Part shown: positions 1-6,310 of the stretch, one piece after another
How the letters are laid out: every line of letters starts with the position of its first letter
How positions within the stretch are numbered: position 1 is the first letter of the stretch
NCBI RefSeq assembly: GCF_938040115.1
Contig: NZ_CALHXD010000074.1
Span: 1-9,778, forward strand
Length of the DNA stretch: 9,778 nt
Origin: an uncultured Campylobacter sp.
GTDB lineage: Bacteria > Campylobacterota > Campylobacteria > Campylobacterales > Campylobacteraceae
Reading direction: 5' to 3'
Notes under the pieces: model-generated
The model's database searches: none
What the model was told of the DNA's origin: nothing
The model's input: the letters and a program-made list of their open reading frames with translations, nothing else
Program-made: the position numbers and the translations under genes

Positions 1-12
1 AGATGATTTTTG

Positions 13-80
13 GGGTTTTGAAGTTAAAATTTGACGAAGATAAGGCATGTAGCCTATCGAGTCAAATTTTAACAAAATCC
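13..80. repeat. Long imperfect palindrome upstream of queC
   Basis: Seen directly: GTTAAAATTTGAC (23-35) is the exact reverse complement of GTCAAATTTTAAC (61-73). The pairing continues on both sides. Inside, GATA/TATC (39-42 with 55-58) and GGC/GCC (44-46 with 52-54) close a 5-base loop ATGTA, with a GAA/GA internal loop and one bulged A. Outside, 13-19 pairs with 74-80 (one G-T wobble) after a 3-base bulge. That totals about 27 base pairs. No T-run follows either arm, so it is not a standard intrinsic terminator. It ends 41 bases before the queC start and could be a dispersed palindromic repeat, the end of an upstream transcript, or a structured queC leader. I cannot tell which from one copy. 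Confidence 0.75.
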
Positions 81-121
81 GCAAAAAGCGCTCAAAAGAC
101 AAGCCGAAAAAAGGAGAAAAA

Positions 122-793
122 GTGAAAAAAGCGGTTTGCATAATGAGCGGCGGCATGGACAGCACCCTGTGCGCCGTCCTCGCTAAACGCGCAGGCTATG
201 AGATCATCGCGCTGCATTTTGACTACGGACAGCGAACGATGGAGCGCGAAAAGCTAGCGTTTGAGCAGATCTGCGAGCGCATCGGCGCGCTAAAAAAGGT
301 AAATTTAGACGCTAGTTTCATAGCAAGTATCGGCGGCAACGCACTAACGGACGAGAGCCTAGCCATCCGCAAAGACGGCGCCAAACCAGACACCCCTAGC
401 ACCTACGTGCCGTTTCGCAACGGTATCTTTATCTCTATCGCCGCCGCACTAGCCGAAAAAGAGGGCGCGCAGGCGCTTTACATCGGCATCGTCGAAGAGG
501 ACGGCTCGGGCTACCCTGACTGCACGGCGGACTTTATCGCCAAGATAGAAAGCGCCGTAAACGCCGGCACCTCAAAGGGTTTTAGTCTACAAATCGTCAC
601 GCCGCTGGTAAATTTAAGCAAGGCCTACATCGTGCGCAAGTCGCTCGAGGCTGGCTCGCCGCTAGAGCTAACCTGGAGCTGCTACGAGCGCGAAGAAGAG
701 GCTTGCGGCAAATGCGATAGCTGCCGTCTGAGACTGCGAGGGTTTGAGCTTGCGGGCGAAAAAGATAGGATAAAATACGTAAATTTGAATTAA
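122..793 (+). CDS. queC: 7-cyano-7-deazaguanine (preQ0) synthase QueC
   Basis: QueC is a cytosolic enzyme that converts 7-carboxy-7-deazaguanine to preQ0 using ammonia and ATP, a step on the way to queuosine in tRNA. Seen: a 223-residue protein, a normal QueC length, with the N-terminal PP-loop ATP motif SGGMDS (residues 9-14). Near the C-terminus are the four zinc-site cysteines C187, C195, C198 and C201, in the pattern CGxCxxCxxR. The start is GTG at 122, supported by AAGGAG at 111-116 with a 5-base spacer. The gene stands alone here: the next gene is on the other strand 428 bases away, an intrinsic terminator lies at 853-884, and a long palindrome precedes it. No queD or queE is visible, though either could lie before the window. 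I saw no recognisable preQ1 riboswitch. Confidence 0.97.
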   Translation: MKKAVCIMSGGMDSTLCAVLAKRAGYEIIALHFDYGQRTMEREKLAFEQICERIGALKKVNLDASFIASIGGNALTDESLAIRKDGAKPDTPSTYVPFRNGIFISIAAALAEKEGAQALYIGIVEEDGSGYPDCTADFIAKIESAVNAGTSKGFSLQIVTPLVNLSKAYIVRKSLEAGSPLELTWSCYEREEEACGKCDSCRLRLRGFELAGEKDRIKYVNLN

Positions 794-852
794 AATTTCT
801 AAAAATCGGCATAGCCCATCCGCAAATTTAATGCGAAATAAATTTATCCGCC

Positions 853-884
853 AAAACGCGGCAACCGTCATGCCGCCGTTTTTT
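853..884 (+). terminator. Intrinsic terminator after queC
   Basis: AAAACGCGGCA (853-863) pairs with TGCCG and CGTTTT (871-875 and 877-882), with one bulged C at 876 and a 7-base loop at 864-870. A run of six T (879-884) closes it. It begins 59 bases after the queC stop codon. This gives about 11 base pairs with a GC-rich upper half and a U-tract, the form of a rho-independent terminator on the + strand. Confidence 0.75.
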
Positions 885-939
885 ATTTAGCAAATTTGAT
901 CGCTGTGGCGGTTTTACGAATTTTAGACGTAAGGTGTTT

Positions 940-1104
940 TTGACAATATCCACTTTTAAGGACGGAAAACAAAACGCCTACTTTAAATTTCTCTCGCATC
1001 TGTGCCGATACTCCAGCCGCCTGCGCAAAGCGACCGCGGCACGCCTCGTAGGGAAGCACTATTTGGACGCTTTACTTAAAAACTCGCAAGACAAGCTCTA
1101 CTAA
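940..1104 (+). CDS. Possible small basic protein (54 aa), TTG start
   Basis: I do not recognise this family. The frame runs from TTG at 940 to TAA at 1102-1104 and gives a 54-residue product. It is rich in Lys and Arg, has one Cys (in SHLCRYSSRLRK), and shows no signal peptide or membrane segment. AAGG at 931-934 lies 5 bases before the TTG; an in-frame GTG at 934 is an alternative start. Third positions are largely G or C, as in neighbouring genes. Against it: there is no ATG, the same frame stays open upstream to 832 through the queC terminator, and the opposite strand is also open over much of the interval, so the region could be a chance frame or a gene remnant. It is the only candidate gene I found between queC and the minus-strand operon. 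Confidence 0.3.
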   Translation: MTISTFKDGKQNAYFKFLSHLCRYSSRLRKATAARLVGKHYLDALLKNSQDKLY

Positions 1105-1173
1105 TTTACGCATTTTTCCTTTAAATTTATCGGTAAATTTGCGGCTAGTAAGCAAATGGTTTAAAAATTAGAT

Positions 1174-1215
1174 CAAATTTGTAGCAGATAAAGGCGAAAA
1201 TACGCGCTAAATTTG
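1174..1215 (-). terminator. Weak hairpin just after the metG operon
   Basis: CAAATTT (1174-1180) and AGC (1183-1185) pair with GCT and AAATTTG (1206-1215). An inner GCG/CGC pair (1194-1196 with 1203-1205) closes a 6-base loop. Read on the minus strand it starts 6 bases after the stop codon of the last operon gene and is followed by a modest T-rich stretch. Most of the stem is AT, so termination here is only a suggestion. A smaller AT-only hairpin (1123-1129 with 1134-1140, loop TCGG) lies further on. Confidence 0.25.
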
Positions 1216-1221
1216 AGATTA

Positions 1222-2229
1222 TTATAAAATTTCGCCGAACAAATCAGGCTCGGGCGAGCTCAAATTTAACATCGCTTCAAGCTCCTCTTTTTGGCATTTA
1301 ACGAGCGCGTAGTGAAAATTTGAAAGATTTTTTAGCTCGGCAAGCTCCTTAAATCTCATCGTAGCGGCCGCACTTCCAGCAAAATCCTCCGGCACGCAGA
1401 TCTCGATACCGCCGCTAAAATTTCGCGCTAGAAACGCCGCCTCCATATCAAAAAGCTCGTCGTCGCACTCAGCGATCAAGGCTTGAGAGCTCGCGCCAAA
1501 AGGTACGACGTGAAAATTTTTATTTATAAAAATAGGCTCAAAGTGCCCCAAATTTCGCGTGTCGCCGAGCTTAAAAGAAAAGCCAGCGCGGATCAGATAC
1601 TTTAAAAGGCCGCACAGATAGTGCGTGAAAACTTTTGGGAAATTTAAGTTTGGATAGTAAACGCCCTCGCAAACGACGCTCGAGGCAAACAGCGAGCCGC
1701 CCTGCGCACAAACCGCGTCTACGTCGCTAAAAACGGTGTCATATAGCGGCGCGATCTTGGATAAAATTTTAAGATCGTCCGTGAAAAATAGATCTCCCAC
1801 GCCCGCTTTCATTATCTTTATAAAAAGTCGCATCGCATCCTCAGGCAGCAAGCTAGCCGCGTTGCCTGCGACATTTTTGCCCAGACTCATACGCGCAAGC
1901 AAGGCTTTTTGCACGGGATTAACGGAGCAAAATTTGAGATTTTTATAGCTAGCCTCAAAGCGCATTAGCCGCATCAGCGCGGCGCTGAGGCTATCGACCT
2001 TTATAAAGGCGACCTCGGGATCGATGACTTCGCATCTTTGCTCGACGAGCACAGCATAGGCGCCGTTTGCGACGGCCGCGGCTATCTCGTCCGCGCCTGT
2101 GCCAAGCCCGATGTAGGCGTAGCCTTGGCGCACGTTTTTACTCTCAAACGCAAAGCCCTCCACGGCGCTAACACTTGGTTTATTTAGCGCTTCGCCGTTG
2201 ATGAGGCGCCTTAGGTTTTCGATATTCAC
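1222..2229 (-). CDS. Mur-ligase-like protein lacking the ATP-binding motif
   Basis: 335 residues, function unknown. Residues 25-92 read like the N-terminal (UDP-substrate) domain of MurF/MurE: FAFESKNVRQG stands where those enzymes have a D-S/T-R-K motif followed by PG, then an A-x-x-NGAYAVLVE stretch and IDPEVAFIKVDSLSAAL. Where Mur ligases carry the P-loop TGTNGKT, this protein has CSVNPVQKALL (101-111). It is also shorter than MurF (about 450 residues), and I cannot see the central ATPase domain. The C-terminal half has a distinctive NLGHFEPIF...VVPFGASS segment (226-248). I infer a non-catalytic relative or a scaffold linked to cell-wall synthesis; it matches the position of C. jejuni Cj0837c. 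The start is GTG at 2229, 6 bases after the metG stop, with only a weak ribosome site, so translation probably depends on metG. Confidence 0.8.
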   Translation of the reverse strand: MNIENLRRLINGEALNKPSVSAVEGFAFESKNVRQGYAYIGLGTGADEIAAAVANGAYAVLVEQRCEVIDPEVAFIKVDSLSAALMRLMRFEASYKNLKFCSVNPVQKALLARMSLGKNVAGNAASLLPEDAMRLFIKIMKAGVGDLFFTDDLKILSKIAPLYDTVFSDVDAVCAQGGSLFASSVVCEGVYYPNLNFPKVFTHYLCGLLKYLIRAGFSFKLGDTRNLGHFEPIFINKNFHVVPFGASSQALIAECDDELFDMEAAFLARNFSGGIEICVPEDFAGSAAATMRFKELAELKNLSNFHYALVKCQKEELEAMLNLSSPEPDLFGEIL

Positions 2230-2235
2230 GCGGTT

Positions 2236-4155
2236 TTAGCCTATTTCCGAGCCGTTTTTGACCGCAGCCATAGGCGCGATGAGACATAGCGACCCGTCCT
2301 CGGCGCTAAGGATCATTCCCTCGGATATATGGCCAAAAATTTTAGCCGGTTTTAGGTTTGCCAGCACGCAGACTTGCTTGCCGACGAGACCCTCAGGAGC
2401 GTAAAATTTGGCAATCCCCGATAAAATTTGACGCGGTTGCTCTTCGCCCAGATCGATCTTAAATTTGAGCAGCTTCTCGCTGCCTTCGATATTTGAGCAC
2501 TCAAGCACGGTGCCTACTTTTATGACGCATTTTTTAAAGTCGTCGATTTTTATTTTCGCGTCCGATTTTTCTTGCGGCGCGGCGACGGTTTTGGCCGGTT
2601 CGCTCACGCTCGGTACCGCAGTCGCCATCAGCTCTTTTTCGATTTTTGGGAAAAGCGGCTGCGTTTTTTGCGCTTTAAAGTTCAAAATTTCGTTGTTTAA
2701 GATGATTTTTTCATAAGTTGCGGTCGAGATCTCAAAACCTAGCGTATGCGCGATCTTTTCGCAGGTTTTTGGCATCGCAGGGCTTAGCAGTACGGCCACG
2801 CGAGCTAGCAGGTTCGCACACAGCGACACGAGCGCGTTTGCTTCATCTTTTTTGCCGTTTTTGATTAGATTCCACGGCTCAAATTTAGCTATCGAAGCGT
2901 TTGCGAGCGTTAGCGCCTTAAAGAGCTCCTCAAGATAGCGGTTCGTGGCGAAACTCTCTAAATTTTTGATAGCGTTTTGCAGATATTCATTGCCGCTATC
3001 TAAAACCTCGCCGTAAAATTTGCGTAAATTTTCGCCCTTTATCTCAAAGTCCGAGTATTTTTCGCTCATGCCGACTATACGGCTTAAAAGATTGCCCAAA
3101 TCATTGCTAAGCTCGGAGTTTATGCGCTCGATCATAGCCTTTTGCGAAAAGTCGCCGTCCTGACCAAACGGCACTTCACGCAGCATAAAATAGCGGAAAT
3201 TTTCCAGTCCGTACGCGTCTGCGACCTCGCTTGGGTTGATGACGTTGCCTTTGCTTTTACTCATCTTTTCGCCGTCTCTCGTCCACCAGCCGTGAGCGGC
3301 GACGCAGCGAGGCAGCGGCAGATCAAGACTCATCAAAAACGCCGGCCAGTAAACTGCGTGAAAGCGCAAAATATCCTTACCCACGATATGCGTAGCGCCC
3401 TTCCAGTAGTGCATCTTATCATCGCCGAGCGTGTAGCCAAGCGTGCTAAGGTAGTTTATGAGCGCATCCAGCCAGACGTACATCACGTGCTTTGGCTCGT
3501 TTAGGCTCGCGGGCAGTTTGATGCCCCACTCAAAGCTCGTGCGCGTTATCGAGAGGTCGCGCAGGCCGCCTTTTACGAAACTAACGACCTCATTTTTCTT
3601 GCCGCGCGGCACGATACAGTCCTCGTTCTCCTCATACCATTTTAGTAGCGCGTCTTGGTATTTTGAAAGTTTGAAAAAATAGCTCTCCTCTTTTACCAAA
3701 TTCGTCGGCCTGCCGCAGTCCGGACACCTCTCGTCCTCCAAAAGCTGCGTCTGCGTAAAAAAGCTCTCGCAGCTAACGCAGTAGTACCCCTCGTATTCGC
3801 CCTTGTAGATGTCGCCTTTTTGATACATTTTAAGAAATGCATTTTGCGCCGTGAGCTTATGATAGTCGTCTGTCGTGCGGATAAAATGGTCGTAGCTGAT
3901 CTCAAATTTATCCCACAACTCCCTAAATTTCGCGCTTATCTCGTCAGCGTAGGCTTGCGGCGTGTAGCCCTTTTTTGCGGCGGCTTGCTCGATCTTTTGC
4001 CCGTGCTCGTCGGTACCCGTCATAAAGTACGTATCATCGCCCTTTAGCCTCGCAAATCTCGCTACCGTATCTGCGATCACGGTCGTGTAGGCGTGTCCGA
4101 TGTGCGGCACGTCGTTTACGTAATAAATCGGAGTCGTAATATAAGTCGTGTTCAT
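2236..4155 (-). CDS. metG: Methionyl-tRNA synthetase MetG
   Basis: Charges tRNA-Met, including initiator tRNA, with methionine in the cytosol. Seen in the 639-residue protein: a class I catalytic core with HIGH at 18-21 and KMSKS at 297-301, and a zinc knuckle with C126xxC129 and C144xxC147 in the connective peptide. An alpha-helical anticodon-binding region spans about 345-500. A low-complexity Ala/Pro/Lys linker (about 508-535) leads to a C-terminal Trbp111-type OB-fold tRNA-binding domain (about 536-639), with VGTVLECSNIEGSEKLLKF and the ILSGIAKFY motif. The domain order is complete for the dimeric bacterial form. The start is ATG with AAAGGAAA just upstream. It is the fourth gene of the mobB-fbp operon, 17 bases after the small cysteine protein and 6 bases before the Mur-like gene. 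Confidence 0.98.
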   Translation of the reverse strand: MNTTYITTPIYYVNDVPHIGHAYTTVIADTVARFARLKGDDTYFMTGTDEHGQKIEQAAAKKGYTPQAYADEISAKFRELWDKFEISYDHFIRTTDDYHKLTAQNAFLKMYQKGDIYKGEYEGYYCVSCESFFTQTQLLEDERCPDCGRPTNLVKEESYFFKLSKYQDALLKWYEENEDCIVPRGKKNEVVSFVKGGLRDLSITRTSFEWGIKLPASLNEPKHVMYVWLDALINYLSTLGYTLGDDKMHYWKGATHIVGKDILRFHAVYWPAFLMSLDLPLPRCVAAHGWWTRDGEKMSKSKGNVINPSEVADAYGLENFRYFMLREVPFGQDGDFSQKAMIERINSELSNDLGNLLSRIVGMSEKYSDFEIKGENLRKFYGEVLDSGNEYLQNAIKNLESFATNRYLEELFKALTLANASIAKFEPWNLIKNGKKDEANALVSLCANLLARVAVLLSPAMPKTCEKIAHTLGFEISTATYEKIILNNEILNFKAQKTQPLFPKIEKELMATAVPSVSEPAKTVAAPQEKSDAKIKIDDFKKCVIKVGTVLECSNIEGSEKLLKFKIDLGEEQPRQILSGIAKFYAPEGLVGKQVCVLANLKPAKIFGHISEGMILSAEDGSLCLIAPMAAVKNGSEIG

Positions 4156-4172
4156 ATCTTTCCTTTTTAAAT

Positions 4173-4385
4173 TTAAAAATCAAATCCGCCGCCGTCGCCT
4201 TTAGACATCGAGCTATATACGGCATCTACGTAGTTTTTGCGGGTTTTGCACTCAAACATCGCCTCGCAAGCAAAGCACGAGCTTAGCCCTTTTTCGCTCT
4301 GACAGGCTTGTAAAATTTCTCTTTGGCGATCAAGCTCCAGCTCAAATTCGTCTTTTTGAGTTACATCCGCTGCATGCTCGCTCAT
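4173..4385 (-). CDS. Conserved four-cysteine small protein (70 aa)
   Basis: Function unknown; it occupies the position of C. jejuni Cj0839c. The 70 residues start with an acidic, helix-like segment (about 12-26). A cysteine cluster follows, with C28, C37 and C40 (CFAC) and C46. The end has the motif YVDAVYSSMSKG and a Gly-rich FDF tail (52-70). Four cysteines in 19 residues suggest a bound metal or Fe-S cluster, or a redox role; that is inference. No signal peptide or membrane segment is visible, so it is probably cytosolic. Its ATG overlaps the fbp stop as ATGA, implying coupled translation, and it precedes metG by 17 bases. The start is well fixed by the overlap and a GGAAA site about 10 bases upstream. 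Confidence 0.88.
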   Translation of the reverse strand: MSEHAADVTQKDEFELELDRQREILQACQSEKGLSSCFACEAMFECKTRKNYVDAVYSSMSKGDGGGFDF

Positions 4386-5236
4386 TTCGCGTTTCCATAA
4401 AATTTATGCAGTAAATTTATCTCGTTTTTGGAGCCGAAAAAGCAAGGCGTGGTTTGGTGGATTTTTTCCACTTTCATATCAAAAAGCGTTGCCGAGTATC
4501 CGTCGCTAGTCGCCCCGCCCGCGCGCTCGTAGATGAAGGCAAACGGCAGCACCTCAAATAGCGCTCTTAGCTTGCCCTTTGGCGCGTCGCTCGTGGCAGG
4601 ATAACTAAACAGCCCGCCGCCTTTTAGTAAAATTTGATGCAGGTCGCTCACCATGGCGCCTGAGTATCTGAGGCGATATCCCTGTAAAAACAGCTCGCGG
4701 ATAAATTTAGCGTGAGTTTCGCTCCAGCCCTTTTGCGTCGCGCCCGTAGCGTTTAGCTTGCCTTTTTGCGCGAGCGCTAGATTTTTGATAAATTTAAACT
4801 CGCCGTCCCTGCCCAGGCGGTAAAGCGCGGGAGCCGTCCCCTCCTCACAAATCACGAGCTCTAGGCGCGGGCCGTAAACGACGTAGGCGGCGGCTTTTAG
4901 ATTTTGCGGAGTTAGCTCGTTTTCGTAAATGCCAAAAATCGAGCCGATAGAAAAATTTACATCCACTAGGCTAGAGCCGTCTAGCGGATCGTAGGCAACG
5001 ATAAATTTCGCGTCCTCGTTTAGCGCCAGCATATCCTCTTTTTCTTCGCTAACGAGCGCTTTTACGCAGGCTAAATTTGCAAATTCGGCCGTGATGATCT
5101 CGTCGCTCCTCACGTCTAGTTTTAGCTGCGTGTCGCCCGTGGCGTTAGCGTGACCCGTATAGCCTAGATCGGCGTATTTTATCTCTTCGCCGATTTTTAC
5201 GGCGATCTTTTTAATCGTTTCGAAAATTTCGTTCAT
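4382..5236 (-). CDS. fbp: Fructose-1,6-bisphosphatase, class I
   Basis: Hydrolyses fructose 1,6-bisphosphate to fructose 6-phosphate, the committed step of gluconeogenesis, using divalent metal. Seen in 284 residues: GDTQLKLDVRSDE (34-46), SEEKED (63-68), the metal and phosphate site YDPLDGSS (82-89), RYSGAMVSDLHQ (190-201), and the substrate-binding stretch KLRALFEVLPFAFIYE plus AGGATSDG (222-246). The length is somewhat below that of enterobacterial FBPase, as expected for this group. I place the start at ATG 5236, not at the in-frame ATG 5266: 5236 has AAAGGTG 5 bases upstream, the protein then begins at the usual family N-terminus, and ATG forms an ATGA overlap with the mobB stop. In an asaccharolytic organism this gene would supply sugar phosphates for surface glycans and peptidoglycan. 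Confidence 0.97.
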   Translation of the reverse strand: MNEIFETIKKIAVKIGEEIKYADLGYTGHANATGDTQLKLDVRSDEIITAEFANLACVKALVSEEKEDMLALNEDAKFIVAYDPLDGSSLVDVNFSIGSIFGIYENELTPQNLKAAAYVVYGPRLELVICEEGTAPALYRLGRDGEFKFIKNLALAQKGKLNATGATQKGWSETHAKFIRELFLQGYRLRYSGAMVSDLHQILLKGGGLFSYPATSDAPKGKLRALFEVLPFAFIYERAGGATSDGYSATLFDMKVEKIHQTTPCFFGSKNEINLLHKFYGNAK

Positions 5237-5715
5237 TTTAACACCTTTGCGTTTTTTAGTATCCACTCGCAGATAGCCTGCGTATCGTCTAGATCAAAGT
5301 TTGGCTTATCTATGACGTAGTCTCTTTTGTAGCTTGCGATCGCGTTTGAAAAGCTAAGATAATCCTCGTTTATCTCGTCCTTAAACACGCTAATGCGCGG
5401 TAGCGGCAGGGTCTTTAGCCCCTCAACTAGTAGCAAATCAAACTCGCCAGCCATCATTACGACATCCTCCACGCTCTTGCTCTCCTGCGAGAAAAAGGTC
5501 GTGCGCGTCGGGCTCATGACTGCGACCTCGGCGCCTATTTGGCTAAATTTGTAGCTATCCTTGCCCTCGACGTCAAACCTCGCCTTGTCGCCCGGGTCGT
5601 GCTTGATGATCACGACTTTTAGCCCGTCATCGATAAATTTTTTGGCGACCTTTAAAATAAGCGTAGTTTTGCCGCTATTTGAAGGTCCGGAAAACGCCAT
5701 CGCCGCTTTTTTCAT
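5233..5715 (-). CDS. mobB: Molybdopterin-guanine dinucleotide biosynthesis protein MobB
   Basis: A small cytosolic GTP-binding protein that assists MobA in attaching GMP to molybdopterin, making the bis-MGD cofactor of formate dehydrogenase, nitrate reductase and similar enzymes. Seen: 160 residues with a Walker A motif GPSNSGKT (10-17), the family signature VVIIKHD (34-40) followed by acidic residues D48 and D53, and a Walker B-like DLLLVEGLK (93-101). The length is typical for stand-alone MobB. The start is ATG with GGAG 4 bases upstream. It is the first gene of the operon, with an extended -10 promoter (5745-5753) about 30 bases before the start. No mobA or moe gene is near, so the link to fbp and metG looks positional, not functional. 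Confidence 0.93.
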   Translation of the reverse strand: MKKAAMAFSGPSNSGKTTLILKVAKKFIDDGLKVVIIKHDPGDKARFDVEGKDSYKFSQIGAEVAVMSPTRTTFFSQESKSVEDVVMMAGEFDLLLVEGLKTLPLPRISVFKDEINEDYLSFSNAIASYKRDYVIDKPNFDLDDTQAICEWILKNAKVLK

Positions 5716-5744
5716 TTTTCTCCGAATTTTTGAAATTTACGCGG

Positions 5745-5753
5745 ATTATAGCA
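5745..5753 (-). promoter_or_regulatory. Extended -10 promoter of the mobB operon
   Basis: On the minus strand the sequence reads TGCTATAAT: an exact TATAAT at 5750-5745 with the TG of an extended -10. Campylobacter vegetative promoters commonly have this form without a conserved -35 box. Transcription would start near 5738, giving a leader of about 22 bases before mobB. Confidence 0.75.
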
Positions 5754-5760
5754 AATTTAG

Positions 5761-5773
5761 GCTTTTTAAAAGC
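5761..5773. promoter_or_regulatory. Perfect dyad midway between divergent promoters
   Basis: GCTTTT-T-AAAAGC is a perfect 6+6 base dyad around one central base (5767). Its centre is also the exact midpoint between the minus-strand -10 (5745-5750) and the plus-strand -10 (5784-5789), so it covers the -35 zone of both. This would suit an operator for a dimeric regulator, but short AT-rich dyads also arise by chance. Confidence 0.3.
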
Positions 5774-5783
5774 AAAATTTATC

Positions 5784-5789
5784 TAAAAT
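5784..5789 (+). promoter_or_regulatory. -10 element of the lipoprotein gene
   Basis: TAAAAT, one mismatch from TATAAT, lies 26 bases before the lipoprotein ATG at 5816. The ribosome site AGAGGT (5804-5809) sits between. T- and A-rich tracts lie upstream in place of a clear -35 box. It is less certain than the mobB promoter because the match is imperfect. Confidence 0.5.
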
Positions 5790-5815
5790 AGCACCAAATT
5801 TAAAGAGGTATTAAA

Positions 5816-6310
5816 ATGAAAAAGAGCGTATTTTTTTTAAGTTTTATTTTGGCGTTAGCTGGCTGTGCGGATAAAAAATATATCCACGAACCATTAAAAA
5901 ACGAGCTTTTAGCCTACACTAGCAAATCTGAAATCATAGATGCCAAGACGAATATCCTAATCGTAGCAACCTATCTAAATCCGATCTATAGCGAGCTAAT
6001 CGATGAACAAAAAAGAGAGAAATTCGTCGTGGCCGTGCATCCCAAAGAAGCTAAAATTTTAGACGAGAGCTTTAGCGCAAACGGCTCGCAGCGAGGCATC
6101 ATGGTTAGACGCCTGACCGCCAACGATCCGCTTTTAGAAAAAGTGAGCTTTGAGGTGCCGTGGGCTCAGTATTTTGAGGTCAGCACCCCAGAGATCAAAA
6201 GCGATAGAATCAATATTAATTTCGAAATTTATCCGTCAAAGCAGGTTTCTTTGAGCTTTCAAAAAGTGTCGAAATCGATGTACTGGAACGGAGAAGCTTT
6301 AGGTAAATAA
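5816..6310 (+). CDS. Small outer-membrane-type lipoprotein
   Basis: Function unknown; it takes the place of C. jejuni Cj0842. The 164-residue protein begins with a lipoprotein signal peptide: KK, a hydrophobic core, and lipobox LAGC with Cys17 as the expected lipidated residue. Residue +2 is Ala, not Asp, which favours the outer membrane by the Gram-negative sorting rule. The mature part is soluble, without further membrane segments. A block rich in alternating hydrophobic residues (about 45-75 and 108-150) suggests a beta-sandwich-like fold; this is inference. ATG start, with AGAGGT 6 bases upstream. It is divergent from mobB and convergent with slt, and its last 31 codons lie antisense to the end of slt. 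I see no terminator in its 3' region. Confidence 0.85.
   Translation: MKKSVFFLSFILALAGCADKKYIHEPLKNELLAYTSKSEIIDAKTNILIVATYLNPIYSELIDEQKREKFVVAVHPKEAKILDESFSANGSQRGIMVRRLTANDPLLEKVSFEVPWAQYFEVSTPEIKSDRININFEIYPSKQVSLSFQKVSKSMYWNGEALGK

Noticed and set aside
81..121. Possible preQ1 riboswitch in the queC leader
   Set aside because: The short pseudoknot pattern of class I, with an A-rich tail and CUAA near the ribosome site, could not be found.
3..125. Lys-rich 40-codon open frame overlapping the queC start
   Set aside because: It reads straight through the long palindrome and ends in a low-complexity lysine tail from the A-rich leader. There is no visible ribosome site and the opposite strand is open too, so it is more likely a by-product of the repeat.
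888..1067. Minus-strand open frame opposite the small ORF
   Set aside because: It has no good start with a ribosome site, and its only ATG would give under 40 residues. It weakens confidence in the + strand frame but is not itself a convincing gene.
1073..1112. Minus-strand ATG with AAAGGA giving a 13-codon peptide
   Set aside because: The spacing is good but the frame ends after 13 codons with no gene following, so there is no leader-peptide context.
3142..3504. 120-codon + strand frame inside metG
   Set aside because: It is antisense to the metG catalytic core, has no ribosome site and no recognisable protein features. GC-rich antisense frames often stay open by chance.
5237..5266. Ten-codon N-terminal extension of fbp from ATG 5266
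   Set aside because: The start at 5236 has the better ribosome site, the normal FBPase N-terminus and the ATGA overlap with mobB.
5561..5791. 76-codon + strand frame over mobB and the intergenic region
   Set aside because: It is antisense to mobB, ends within the lipoprotein -10 region and has no ribosome site.
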